Shown: positions 9,128 to 18,410 of the stretch, in pieces
Layout: the number at the start of each line of letters is the position of its first letter
Position numbering within the stretch: the stretch's first letter is position 1
From: Bacteroidota bacterium
Lineage (GTDB): Bacteria > Bacteroidota > Bacteroidia > Chitinophagales > Chitinophagaceae
Assembly: GCA_030706685.1 (NCBI GenBank)
Contig: JAUZOA010000012.1
Location: 1-64,000, forward strand
DNA length: 64,000 bases
Direction: 5' to 3'
Made by a program: the position numbers and the translations under genes
Notes under the pieces: model-generated
Databases searched by the model: none
The model's input: only the letters and a program-made list of their open reading frames with translations
Told to the model about the DNA's origin: nothing

Positions 9128-9817
9128 TTATAGCTCCGCCCACATCCTTACCAAATTACTGTGCACCTGCATCAATAACAAATGTTCCGTGGCCCCTGCC
9201 CTATCAGCCCCTATTATATCATTCGCGCCTTTCAACTGGAAAAGCAATTCTCTTTGTTCCGCGTTTTTAACGGCGCATTGCATCCAGGTAACCGCTGCCA
9301 TCCGGTGGCCCGACACTACCTGGTTTACACCGTGCAACCGGGTAGTAGGGTAAATAATGGCATCGCCCTTTTCCAGTTTATATTGTACATAGCCGCCCGG
9401 AGAATGAATCACGAGTTCCCCTCCGTTATATTCAGCAGGATGATTCAGGAAAACAGTTATGCTGACATCCACCCTGATCATAAAATCTTCACCCATCAGC
9501 GGGCTATCGGTATGCCATCCATAATGCATGCCCGGTTCATATTTACTGATTATCGGTGGTAATATTTTTACCGGCATGACAGCATTCTGAACCGTTGTAT
9601 TCGATAAAATAGCACGGGCAACCAGTTGCTGCAATTCAGGATGAGCTTTATGAGCTTCTTTGGAAACCTGCAGGTTATTTTTTACCTGTTGCGCGGCCCC
9701 GGTAGCTGTTGACTTCCCATCCGTAAACTGCAGTAAAGGCAACAGGCTGTCTGCTTGCGCGAGCAATTCCGGCGTCAGCAACCCGGGGATGTGCAAAAGC
9801 ATTTGCGGCAATTGCAT
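9128..9817 (-). CDS. PKHD-type Fe(II)/2-oxoglutarate hydroxylase (YbiX/PiuC-like)
   Basis: 229 aa from the ATG at 9817 (MQLPQMLLHIPGLL), the usual family length; an ATG 14 codons upstream is open but gives an atypical N-terminus. The iron facial triad is HTD (His102, Asp104) with His162 in TRLHGV; Arg172 (SGHRMA) is the expected 2-oxoglutarate ligand. Relatives are linked to iron uptake in other bacteria; no iron-uptake gene adjoins it here. It is divergent from another 2-oxoglutarate oxygenase at 9939, sharing the 121-bp promoter gap. Confidence 0.9.
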   Translation of the reverse strand: MQLPQMLLHIPGLLTPELLAQADSLLPLLQFTDGKSTATGAAQQVKNNLQVSKEAHKAHPELQQLVARAILSNTTVQNAVMPVKILPPIISKYEPGMHYGWHTDSPLMGEDFMIRVDVSITVFLNHPAEYNGGELVIHSPGGYVQYKLEKGDAIIYPTTRLHGVNQVVSGHRMAAVTWMQCAVKNAEQRELLFQLKGANDIIGADRAGATEHLLLMQVHSNLVRMWAEL

Positions 9818-9938
9818 AAACGTTGTAGTTTTATTTGTATAGTTACAGCTATTCATCAAAAAAACAAATTTGTTTTACCAAGGTGATGAATTTTGAACCA
9901 TGATTCTTAGAGAAGCCGTTTAAACAGTTACTATAGTA

Positions 9939-11168
9939 ATGAGCATACTAAAATTCGCGTTGCTGAAGATCCCTGTCCCGGTCCATTCTATTCAAAAAGA
10001 AGTGGCGGCCCTGCAAGAAAACAACTGGCAACCGCATATCAACCGTTATCACTATGAAGGGGAATGGACCGTTTTGTCATTACGTTCGCCGGGCGGAGGC
10101 CCCAATACATTTGCCGAAGCAATAAACCAGGAAGAATATGCCGATACGTCCCTGATGGCTCTGTGCCCGTCCATCCGGCAATTACTCAACCAGTTGCACT
10201 GCGAAAAATTATCTGCCCGGCTTTTAAGCCTGCATCCCGGAGCAGTGATCAAAGAACATACAGATAAAGAATTATGTTTCGAAAAGGGAGAAGCCCGTTT
10301 ACATTTTCCCATCTTCACCCATTCACTCGTTGAATTCTTTATTGACGATACAAGAGTGCGGATGAACGAAGGAGAATGCTGGTATATCAATGCCAATCTT
10401 CCTCACCGGCTTGCCAATAAGGGAACCAGCGCCCGGGTACACCTTGTCATCGATTGCAAGGTAAACGACTGGCTGCGGCATATTTTTCAAAACGATTTTA
10501 TCCATAAGGATGAACTCAGCGATACAGAAATTACTTTACGGAATGAGCCTGCTATTACAAACACGATCCTGGAATTAAGAAGACAGGCAAACAGTACTTC
10601 CGATGAACTGGCCGACAAATTAGAGAAGCAATTACAGGAAGCAAGGAAGGGTTACCGGTTACCGGTTGCCGGTACGAATGAAGAAATAACAGCCACGATC
10701 ATTACATTCATCCGTTCGATTGGCATACCTGTACGGGAAGAGCCGCTTGAAGAAAATACTTTTTTACCCGGTATGCAGATAAGGAACGGTGAGTTGGTGA
10801 TAGACAAAAATAAATTGCTTTATCCCGGCGACCTGTTGCATGAAGCCGGACATATAGCTGTAATGTCTGCGAATGACAGACCCCGCCTGGATGAACAATT
10901 TATTAAAGAGAGCCAACACAGGGATGCCGAAGAGATGATGGCGATTGCCTGGTCGTATGCGGCCTGTATTCATTTAGCCATTGATCCTTTGATCGTTTTT
11001 CATGAAAACGGTTATAAAGGAGGCGGCAGCTATGTGGTGGAAAATTTCCGGGCAGGCAAATTCTTCGGAACGCCGATGCTGCAATGGCATGGTATGACGA
11101 TCGAGCCCAGGCACGCGGCATCCCCCGGACATGCTTTTCCCAAAATGATAAAATGGATAAGGGAATAA
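9939..11168 (+). CDS. Aspartyl/asparaginyl beta-hydroxylase domain fused to HEAGH metallopeptidase-like domain
   Basis: 409 aa, two parts. Residues about 30-175 match the Asp/Asn beta-hydroxylase fold: His107-Thr-Asp109, Arg120 in ARLHFPIF, His156 in LPHRLANKG and Arg166 in ARVHLVIDC. Residues about 240-409 hold HEAGH (301-305) after a hydrophobic strand, a gluzincin-like zinc site, with a possible third ligand among the glutamates of HRDAEEMMAIAW. The first part would hydroxylate a peptide or small molecule; whether the second cleaves anything is unknown. The two domains share one uninterrupted frame. Divergent from the PKHD hydroxylase gene. Confidence 0.82.
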   Translation: MSILKFALLKIPVPVHSIQKEVAALQENNWQPHINRYHYEGEWTVLSLRSPGGGPNTFAEAINQEEYADTSLMALCPSIRQLLNQLHCEKLSARLLSLHPGAVIKEHTDKELCFEKGEARLHFPIFTHSLVEFFIDDTRVRMNEGECWYINANLPHRLANKGTSARVHLVIDCKVNDWLRHIFQNDFIHKDELSDTEITLRNEPAITNTILELRRQANSTSDELADKLEKQLQEARKGYRLPVAGTNEEITATIITFIRSIGIPVREEPLEENTFLPGMQIRNGELVIDKNKLLYPGDLLHEAGHIAVMSANDRPRLDEQFIKESQHRDAEEMMAIAWSYAACIHLAIDPLIVFHENGYKGGGSYVVENFRAGKFFGTPMLQWHGMTIEPRHAASPGHAFPKMIKWIRE

Positions 11169-11458
11169 ACGTTGCTGCAGACGGTCTGATAATAAATTTA
11201 TGTTACAACGCTTGTTATTACAAAATAAAGTCCGAAGTTTACAACACTTATCCTCTCCCTCTGATTTGACTCCAACCAGGTAAAGCTCCTCTTATTTAGT
11301 AGTAATGTAGCAGAATTCCCTTCTGGTATAGTAAGTATTATATAGTAATGTCCTTTGAAAACAGGTCTTAGAGTACTAAGGCTCTTAATGCGTATAACTA
11401 ACTATGAAACTGTACACCTAACCTGATTTATTCATTTAAACTTTAAACCTGAAATCTT

Positions 11459-12001
11459 ATGGAAGGAGTCATAGGAGTTGTCACCTGCTTTGCAGCGGAT
11501 TTTGTCCCCAAAAATTGGGCAGCCTGTAACGGCCAGACAATATCCATCTCACAAAACCAGGCGTTGTTTGCCATACTGGGCACCACGTATGGGGGTAATG
11601 GCACTACCACTTTTAATTTACCGGATCTTCGCGGAAGAACGCCTGTTTCAGCCGGCCAGGCGCCGGGGCTTTCCAAATATGATCTTGGACAATTGACCGG
11701 TTTTGAATTTGCGACACTCACCGTTAACAATCTTCCCCCGCACAATCACAACGGGTCGGTAGCATTGCAATTGCCGGCTAATACAGATGATGGAATTGAT
11801 CCTACTGCGAATGGTGGTTATCCATCAAGGTTTGCGGGCGCTTATGCAACGGCGCCAACAGCCGGCGTTACCATGCTTAGCCCAACCTACAATGCAGTGA
11901 TTGCTGCTGCAGGCAGCAGCCAGGGAATTGATATCAGGTCACCCTACCTCGCTATCAATTATATCGTTTGCCTTTATGGGATTTTTCCCAGTCGCAATTA
12001 A
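11459..12001 (+). CDS. Phage tail collar-domain protein (MdpB/microcystin-dependent-protein-like), copy 1
   Basis: 180 aa. The family signature is complete: a W-x-x-CNGQTISISQNQALF segment, then ILGTTYGGNGTTTFNLPDLR and GRTPVSAGQAPG. It ends YIVCLYGIFPSRN, as do both paralogues downstream. No signal peptide. In phages this domain sits in tail fibres; in bacteria such stand-alone proteins occur without phage genes and their role is unknown. First gene of a six-gene operon. The 290 bases upstream hold no ORF and are the likely promoter region, though I find no exact TAnnTTTG box there. Confidence 0.88.
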   Translation: MEGVIGVVTCFAADFVPKNWAACNGQTISISQNQALFAILGTTYGGNGTTTFNLPDLRGRTPVSAGQAPGLSKYDLGQLTGFEFATLTVNNLPPHNHNGSVALQLPANTDDGIDPTANGGYPSRFAGAYATAPTAGVTMLSPTYNAVIAAAGSSQGIDIRSPYLAINYIVCLYGIFPSRN

Positions 12002-12043
12002 TTAAACTGAAATAAAATTAATTACCTATAAAAAAGATACTTT

Positions 12044-12601
12044 ATGTTCATTGATCCATACATGGCTAATGTGACCGTTTTTGCCGGCAATTTTGCGCCG
12101 CGCGGCTGGATGTTTTGTAATGGTCAGTTATTATCCATTTCACAGTACGACGCGCTCTACGCATTAATAGGTACTTTTTATGGCGGAGATGGCCAGACTA
12201 CATTTGCATTGCCTGATTTGCGGAGCCGTGTTGCTGTAAGTACTGGCCAGGGGCCCGGCATGTCAAGCTATCAGCTTGGACAAACAGGCGGTAATGAATC
12301 GGTAACCATTCTCAGCAATCAACTGGCCCAGCATACCCATGCCTTGATTTCTCTAACGGGTGCTCCGGCTGCATCAAGTGCTCCGGGTATTACTGATACC
12401 CCCGGAAATACTGTTGTTCCGGCGCAAATAAATGGAAGTCCCGCCGCTTACAGTACTGCTCCCTCGGCCACACTGGGCAATGGCACTATAACAGCTCCTA
12501 CTCCGGCAGTGGGTGGTTCATTACCGGTAAATGTTCTGTCTCCGGTTCTCGCGATGAATTATATCATTTGCGTTGAAGGAATTTTCCCTTCGCGTAATTA
12601 A
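12044..12601 (+). CDS. Phage tail collar-domain protein, copy 2
   Basis: 185 aa, 42 bases after copy 1. Signature FAPRGWMFCNGQLLSISQYD, then LIGTFYGGDGQTTFALPDLR and the ending YIICVEGIFPSRN. The N-terminus (MFIDPYMANVTVF) is a few residues longer than in its paralogues, and the middle region is Ala/Pro/Thr-rich. The variable centre and constant ends suggest that the three products share a fold, perhaps a mixed trimer or fibre tip, but differ in the exposed face (inference). Confidence 0.88.
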   Translation: MFIDPYMANVTVFAGNFAPRGWMFCNGQLLSISQYDALYALIGTFYGGDGQTTFALPDLRSRVAVSTGQGPGMSSYQLGQTGGNESVTILSNQLAQHTHALISLTGAPAASSAPGITDTPGNTVVPAQINGSPAAYSTAPSATLGNGTITAPTPAVGGSLPVNVLSPVLAMNYIICVEGIFPSRN

Positions 12602-12631
12602 TATCTTATTTAACCTATTAAAAAAAAAATT

Positions 12632-13168
12632 ATGGAAGGAGTTATAGGATATACAACAGCATTTGCCGGCAATTTTGCTCCGAAGGGCTGGGCGTTTTGC
12701 CAGGGACAGGTATTACCCATCAGCCAAAATACCGCCCTGTTTTCTATACTTGGAACTACCTATGGCGGTAATGGTACCAGCAATTTTGCCTTACCCGATC
12801 TAAGGGGAAGAGCGATAGTAAGTGCAGGCCAGGCCCCAGGCTTGTCATTTTATGATCTGGGTGAACAAGCGGGCACTGAAACTGCTGTATTAAATATGAA
12901 TCAAATGGCAATGCATGCACATACTGTTACAGGGACTCTTACACCGGGCGCCGGAGGGACTCCCAATACGGCATCGCCTCAGAATGCCGTATACGCGACA
13001 AGCAGCAGCTCGTTATACAATTTTACACAAAATGCTTCCCTGCAAGCCTACCAGGCCGCGATCAGCATGGGAAATTCAGGCAGCGGGCAGCCATTTTCAA
13101 CGCTTCACCCGGTACTGGGACTGAATTATATAATTTGTACGAGTGGCGTGTTCCCATCAAGGAATTAA
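12632..13168 (+). CDS. Phage tail collar-domain protein, copy 3
   Basis: 178 aa, 30 bases after copy 2. Signature FAPKGWAFCQGQVLPISQNT, ILGTTYGGNGTSNFALPDLR and ending YIICTSGVFPSRN. It is closer to copy 1 at the start (MEGVIGYTTAFAG versus MEGVIGVVTCFAA). The centre is Thr/Gly/Ala/Ser-rich. No signal peptide. Three adjacent full-length copies, none decayed, argue for a kept function rather than a phage remnant. Confidence 0.88.
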   Translation: MEGVIGYTTAFAGNFAPKGWAFCQGQVLPISQNTALFSILGTTYGGNGTSNFALPDLRGRAIVSAGQAPGLSFYDLGEQAGTETAVLNMNQMAMHAHTVTGTLTPGAGGTPNTASPQNAVYATSSSSLYNFTQNASLQAYQAAISMGNSGSGQPFSTLHPVLGLNYIICTSGVFPSRN

Positions 13169-13233
13169 TAACCGGATCAAAAGGATCAACCTGTAACCCG
13201 GACATGTAAATAGTTTAATCCTGCTTAATCAAT

Positions 13234-14358
13234 ATGCTTAACCGTATCGGCCTGCTGCTTCCCCGGTCTACTGATTACCCGTCTATGGGTTATGATATCC
13301 TGGATGGGTTACAATGCAACCTGAAACTTGCCGGTAATGAAACGATTCGGTTTTTCACAGAGAATATCGGCTTTGGAGAAGATAATGCATTGAATTACGC
13401 CAAGGCAGAGAAACTATTATTACAGGATAATGCAGAGATCCTTATTGCTTATTGCAACTCATCGAATGCGGAATCCCTATACCCTCTTGCTGGTGCATTG
13501 AATAAGCCTTTCATTATCCTTGATGCGGGTATGCAGTTGCCCCAGGCTGAGCCCTCCGCCTATTGTTATCATATTTCATTGCAGGGAGTTCATGCCTGCC
13601 ATATCGCCGGGTATATGGCCGGCACAGGAAACAGGAAAGTTTTAATGGCCACCTCATTTTACGATGGCGGTTACCGCGGACCCTGGAGTTATGATCGCGG
13701 GCTTTCTGAAGCCGGTGGATCCGTATGCGGTAATTATGTAAGCGGCTACAAGCTGGCAGAATTTACTATAGACCCCTATATAGGGTTACTGCATCAATCA
13801 GCAGCCGCGTCTGTAGCGGCCTGCTTCAGCAGTTACCTGGCCGAACTTTTTTTTAAAGCATTGCATGAGAAAAACAGTGAAGCCACGCCATTGCCTTTTT
13901 ATTGTTCTCCCTTTATGGCCGAAGAACAAATGCTGGCGAAATGTGATTTTCCCGGCGGCGATTTCCACGCGGTTGTTCCCTGGGCATTCTCCGTAAAAAA
14001 TAAAGAGCAGGAAAAGTTTGTTGACTGTATACAAACCGAAAAGAATAAAAAGGCCAATATCTTTCATTTGCTTGGATGGGAGGCGGGTATCATTGCTGCT
14101 GAAGCAATACAGCACGAATCTCCATCCCTGGAAGGCTTTTCGTATGACAGCCCAAGAGGAAATGTCGTTATACATCCTGCTACGCATTACACGTACGCGC
14201 CGCTTTATAAAGGGCGGATCATAGGAGATAAGAACGGCAAATGTATGTTCAATGTACAGGAAACAATACCCTCGGATGCAGCGATGCATACAGTCATTAT
14301 GAATGATAAACAGGGCGCAATGGTATCAGGATGGAGAAATAATTATTTATGTATCTGA
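13234..14358 (+). CDS. Type 1 periplasmic-binding-protein-like protein lacking a signal peptide
   Basis: 374 aa. The start MLNRIGLLLPRSTDYPSMGY goes straight into the first strand of a Leu/Ile/Val-binding (Peripla_BP_6 type) fold; KPFIILDAG, HACHIAGYMAG and the C-terminal GNVVIHPATHYTYAPLY also fit. No signal peptide or lipobox is visible, so unlike transport relatives it should stay in the cytoplasm. No ABC permease or ATPase is nearby. It lies 65 bases after the third collar gene and 3 bases before the formyltransferase gene, so it probably acts with them; ligand unknown. Confidence 0.75.
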   Translation: MLNRIGLLLPRSTDYPSMGYDILDGLQCNLKLAGNETIRFFTENIGFGEDNALNYAKAEKLLLQDNAEILIAYCNSSNAESLYPLAGALNKPFIILDAGMQLPQAEPSAYCYHISLQGVHACHIAGYMAGTGNRKVLMATSFYDGGYRGPWSYDRGLSEAGGSVCGNYVSGYKLAEFTIDPYIGLLHQSAAASVAACFSSYLAELFFKALHEKNSEATPLPFYCSPFMAEEQMLAKCDFPGGDFHAVVPWAFSVKNKEQEKFVDCIQTEKNKKANIFHLLGWEAGIIAAEAIQHESPSLEGFSYDSPRGNVVIHPATHYTYAPLYKGRIIGDKNGKCMFNVQETIPSDAAMHTVIMNDKQGAMVSGWRNNYLCI

Positions 14359-14361
14359 TTT

Positions 14362-15285
14362 ATGCGTATAGCTGTACTTTGCAATGATCGTGTGGCGCTG
14401 CCGGCGCTTGATTACTTAATAGGTTCCGGTTTAGTAGTAGCTGTAGCCATGCCCGACCGCATTCATGAAACGCAAATCGTTGTTAAGAATAAATGCGTGC
14501 AGGCCAATATCCCTTTTCAGTTATTCAATAAAAAAAATTTCGGAACAGCCATTGTCACGTGGCTGAATGAATATAAGGCGGATACCGTTCTTGTTAAAAC
14601 ATTCCCATTCCTTATACCCGCGGAAGCGCTTGCTATTCCTGAATATGGATTCATCAATTTTCATTATGCACCATTACCGGGATGGCGGGGCTCGAACCCT
14701 TTATTCTGGATGCTTCGCAATGGCGCCCGTGAAGGCGGTGTCACCGTGCATGAAATGACTGCGAACTATGATGAAGGCGCTATCTTATCCGAACAAATAC
14801 TCCCGATAGCTCACAATATCAATTTCGGAATTCTTTCTACACAATTAGCCTACGTAGGACTACAACTCACCATTGATCTCATCAACAAGCTTTCAACAGC
14901 CACCCTGCACCGAAAGGAGCAGGATCACTCAAAAGCAAAATGGTACAGTCATCCAAAGCCTTCGGATCTTTTTATTGACTGGCAAACCATGAAAGCAGAA
15001 GAAATAGCTGCATTGGTAAAAGCCTGCAATCCCTGGAATAAAGGCGCGGGAACAAGATGGAAAGGATGGCCATTCGGTATCACTTATGCTTCAGTAACGG
15101 ACAATGCTGCCGGAGAAAAAGCCAGTCCCGGCACTATTCTTTCCATTGATTCCGGCACAGGCTTCACTATTGCCAGTAAGGACGGAAAAGTCATTGTTGC
15201 GGAAGTCGTGTATTGCGAAGAAGGGTTTTATCCCGGTTATTGCCTGAGCGCTTTTGGATTGCAAAAGCATGATCAGCTTTCATAG
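14362..15285 (+). CDS. Formyltransferase-family protein (Fmt/ArnA-like)
   Basis: 307 aa. The N-terminal domain carries the catalytic triad of N10-formyl-tetrahydrofolate enzymes: Asn99 and His101 in INFHYAPLPGWRGSNP and Asp137 in NYDEGA, spaced as in ArnA (102/104/140). A C-terminal domain of about 100 residues follows. It is probably not the translational Met-tRNA formyltransferase, because it lacks the usual partner gene def and sits in the collar operon. A formyl transfer to an amino sugar or amine, perhaps on a surface glycan, is inference. Confidence 0.82.
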   Translation: MRIAVLCNDRVALPALDYLIGSGLVVAVAMPDRIHETQIVVKNKCVQANIPFQLFNKKNFGTAIVTWLNEYKADTVLVKTFPFLIPAEALAIPEYGFINFHYAPLPGWRGSNPLFWMLRNGAREGGVTVHEMTANYDEGAILSEQILPIAHNINFGILSTQLAYVGLQLTIDLINKLSTATLHRKEQDHSKAKWYSHPKPSDLFIDWQTMKAEEIAALVKACNPWNKGAGTRWKGWPFGITYASVTDNAAGEKASPGTILSIDSGTGFTIASKDGKVIVAEVVYCEEGFYPGYCLSAFGLQKHDQLS

Positions 15286-15326
15286 TTTATTTAATGGAAT
15301 ATTTTTTAAACCTTAATAATGTGAAA

Positions 15327-18245
15327 ATGAAAACAATTTTATCTTATCTGTTTTTTTGTTGGGCAATGGTGAGTTTTTCCCTGCCCGCATCGGCCCAGCA
15401 ATGGACATCTGCATTCCGCTTTGGAGGAACTTCGACAGGATTTACCGATGCAGCAAAAGCAGTGTGTACTGATGCATCCGGAAATGTATACATAACCGGT
15501 AGTTTTAACAGCACGATTAACTTTGGCAACGGAACCGCCTCTTTGACGGCTACGGCGCCGGGAACAGCAACAGAAGGCTTTGTTGCTAAATTCAATTCTG
15601 CAGGCCTGTGTCAATGGTCCATGCGTTTTGGCGGCGCTGCTACTGACCTCGGAGGCTTAGGTATTGTTACCGATGGGACTAATGTATATGTAACCGGGCA
15701 ATCGCAGTTTCCTTCAACGATAGGATCAACTGCCCTGGCAACGGTTGGTGGAAGTACAGATGGGGTCGTATTCGCTCTGAGTGCCTCTACCGGGGCTACT
15801 GTATGGGCCAAGGCCTTTGGCGGAGGGTCAACCAACGACCAGGGGCAAGCGATTTGCCTGGATGGTTCCGGTAATGTATACATATCCGGCGTATTTTCTA
15901 CCCGAACCAGCAATCCAACCGCCTCGTTTGGTACAACAGGTTCTTTTCCAAGAACGGTGCAGGGGAGTATGACACAGGCTACTTCTGATCTTTTCGTTGC
16001 GCAGATCAATGCATCAACAGGCGCTTTTAACTGGGTGAGTGCGGGAGGCGCGGCCTCGCAGGAAACGCCAACTCTTATCTTCGGCAATGATAATCTTACC
16101 GGCAGCGGTATTGCTTTTGATGCTTCCAATAATCAACTTATAGTTACCGGGTCGTTTGCAAACGCTAATGCAAGTTATTTCTCTAATGGTTCCGCCTCGC
16201 CATCCGTATCACTTACGAATGCCGGGCAAGCTGATATTTGTGTATTGAAACTGGATCTCTCCGGCAATTTCCTGAGCGGATTTTCTGCCGGTGGCACCAC
16301 CAATGATGAAGGTCTTGGCATTACTTATGATGCCAGCACAACGGCTACTTATATTACAGGTTATTTTAACAGCGCCAGCATCGCGGGCGCCATTAGTTTA
16401 ACCAATAGCGCAGGCGGATTTGATGAAATATTTTATACACGGTTCAATCCGTCCACGAATACATTTCCCTGGGCAAAGAATGCAAGCGGATCGGCGAGTG
16501 GCCAGGACGCAGGATTCGCTATTGCCAATAATGGAGCCGGTGGTATCTATGTTACAGGAAGACACCAGGGTACTGTATCTTTTCCAACCGCTTCTTCACC
16601 TCTCACTGACGTATCTTCAGGCGCCGACGATGTTTTCATGGTAAAAGTAGATGCAAGCAACGGTAATGCCCTTCTGCTTGGTTCAGGCAATGGAGCAACC
16701 GGCACTGATGTTGGCTTTGGGATAGCCACGGCTTCCGGGGGTAATATATGGACCGGGGGAACTTTTGCAGGCGGTACAATTACCTTTTCACCTTCTTCAC
16801 CAACCGTTTCTGTTACAGCAGGAACAGACCTGGAAATTTTTTTGGCAGAATACAATGATCCGCCACCAGGCATTACAACACAGCCATCGGCTTCAACAGC
16901 ATGTGCCGGTTTGCCGGTAAGCTTTACAGTAGCCGCCAGCGGTGGTTCAGGTTTTACTTATCAATGGCAGGAAAGCACGGATGCAGGATTCACTTCACCC
17001 ACAACGTTGTCAAATGGCGGGATTTATTCCAACTCCACTACCGCGACATTAAACATTTCAGATAATACAACAGTTAATGGAAGATTTTATCGTGCCATAG
17101 TCAGAAATGCCGGAGGCGGCTCTGCAACAAGTAATGGCGTTTTGCTGACAGCAACAACCCCAACACTCCCTGCCGCTAATACTTCAGAAACACATACTGC
17201 CGGCACTAACAATAATATCGCTTATGCCGCATCCTGTGCTATTATTTCAAAGGTTGTTCCGTCGGGTGCAACTCCAGTAAGCGGAAATATAACCAGCAAT
17301 GTATGGCGTGAAAGCTCCGTACTGACTTTTGGCAGTCAGCCCTATGTTCAAAGGCATTACCAGGTAACACCTGCCGCCGGTTCTACCGCGACAGTAACAC
17401 TTTATTTTTCACAGGCAGAGTTTGATAATTTCAATGCAGCGCCGGGCAGTACGCTTAATTTGCCAACCGGCCCTGCGGACGCTGCAGGAAAGGCCAATCT
17501 TCGGATATCTAAATTCAATAGCAGCAGTGGTGATGGCACGGGGTTACCGGGATCTTATTCTTCCGGCGCCAGTCTTATTGATCCTCCTGATGCGAATATT
17601 ATATGGAATGCGTCGTTCAACAGATGGGAAGTCACTTTTGATGTGACTGGCTTTAGCGGATTTTTTGTTCAGACCTCGTTATTTGTTTTACCCGTCAACC
17701 TCATTTCTTTCTCAGCGCAACGGGTAACCAATGATATCCAGGTGAAATGGCAAACCGCAGGGGAAACTGATAACGATCATTTTGAATTGGAAAGAAGTTT
17801 CGACGGCATAACATTCACTTTTATGGGTCAGCGTGCAGGAGTCAACGGGACAGGTATTAAGAATTATGAATGGACCGACGCAGGCGCCACTCTATCAAAC
17901 CATTCAAAAATATTCTACCGGCTAAAGATAGTGGGTTTGTCCGGATCGGTCGAATACAGTAATACCGTTGTTGTTTACTTAAACAAGAGCAATATTCTTG
18001 TAACCGGGGTCATGCCCAATCCATTTAGTGACAAAATCAATATAAACCTGGATATGCCGGCAAGCGGTCAACTGGTAGTGAAGCTTACAGATATGACCGG
18101 CAGAATAGTATACAGGGAATATGTGCAGGCGCCCAAAGGATTCAGCACACATACTATTAAAGGATTGGAGAAATTTACAAACGGGCTATATTTTCTATCT
18201 GCAGAGTTTGAAGGGCAGGTATTTAGTTATAAGCTAAAAAAATAG
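15327..18245 (+). CDS. Large T9SS-sorted surface protein with beta-propeller-like repeats and Ig-like domain
   Basis: 972 aa from the ATG at 15327, where a signal peptide begins (MKTILSYLFFCWAMVSFSLP). Residues about 30-510 contain repeated units of the kind 'D.SGNVYITG.F..T..FG' (SBBP-like propeller repeats, e.g. TDASGNVYITGSF and LDGSGNVYISGVF). An Ig-like segment follows near 515-610, then two beta domains. The last 85 residues are a type IX secretion sorting domain (GVMPNPFSDKININL to the end FSYKLKK). It should be secreted and attached to the cell surface. Last gene of the collar operon, 41 bases after the formyltransferase. Confidence 0.87.
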   Translation: MKTILSYLFFCWAMVSFSLPASAQQWTSAFRFGGTSTGFTDAAKAVCTDASGNVYITGSFNSTINFGNGTASLTATAPGTATEGFVAKFNSAGLCQWSMRFGGAATDLGGLGIVTDGTNVYVTGQSQFPSTIGSTALATVGGSTDGVVFALSASTGATVWAKAFGGGSTNDQGQAICLDGSGNVYISGVFSTRTSNPTASFGTTGSFPRTVQGSMTQATSDLFVAQINASTGAFNWVSAGGAASQETPTLIFGNDNLTGSGIAFDASNNQLIVTGSFANANASYFSNGSASPSVSLTNAGQADICVLKLDLSGNFLSGFSAGGTTNDEGLGITYDASTTATYITGYFNSASIAGAISLTNSAGGFDEIFYTRFNPSTNTFPWAKNASGSASGQDAGFAIANNGAGGIYVTGRHQGTVSFPTASSPLTDVSSGADDVFMVKVDASNGNALLLGSGNGATGTDVGFGIATASGGNIWTGGTFAGGTITFSPSSPTVSVTAGTDLEIFLAEYNDPPPGITTQPSASTACAGLPVSFTVAASGGSGFTYQWQESTDAGFTSPTTLSNGGIYSNSTTATLNISDNTTVNGRFYRAIVRNAGGGSATSNGVLLTATTPTLPAANTSETHTAGTNNNIAYAASCAIISKVVPSGATPVSGNITSNVWRESSVLTFGSQPYVQRHYQVTPAAGSTATVTLYFSQAEFDNFNAAPGSTLNLPTGPADAAGKANLRISKFNSSSGDGTGLPGSYSSGASLIDPPDANIIWNASFNRWEVTFDVTGFSGFFVQTSLFVLPVNLISFSAQRVTNDIQVKWQTAGETDNDHFELERSFDGITFTFMGQRAGVNGTGIKNYEWTDAGATLSNHSKIFYRLKIVGLSGSVEYSNTVVVYLNKSNILVTGVMPNPFSDKININLDMPASGQLVVKLTDMTGRIVYREYVQAPKGFSTHTIKGLEKFTNGLYFLSAEFEGQVFSYKLKK

Positions 18246-18278
18246 AAATTGAGATGACACCTTAAAGCTATAAAAGAA

Positions 18279-18358
18279 AATTTCCCGCAAAGCTGCAGCG
18301 ATGCAAAGAATAAAGAACGATCTTCAAACATTGCGTCGCTGCACCTTTGCGGGAAATT
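18279..18358. terminator. Long inverted repeat between convergent genes
   Basis: Arms 18279-18305 (AATTTCCCGCAAAGCTGCAG then CGATGCAA) and 18331-18358 pair over about 27 bases with two mismatches, around a 25-base loop. It sits between two convergent genes, so it may end both transcripts. The GCGACGCAA/CCGCAAAG words are typical dispersed palindromic-repeat words; a single half-copy of the same type appears near 36313-36341. Confidence 0.6.
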
Positions 18359-18410
18359 AATCTTTCTGCGACAGCACTTGCAATTATTTTCAGCATTGGT
18401 TAAAAAATGA

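Noticed and set aside
11459-13168. Prophage, because of three tail collar proteins
   Set aside because: No capsid, portal, terminase, lysis or integrase gene is near, and stand-alone collar proteins are common in bacteria.
14680-14700. GGGGCTCGAACCC as a tRNA T-arm
   Set aside because: It is coding sequence for WRGSNP in the formyltransferase, and no tRNA fold surrounds it.
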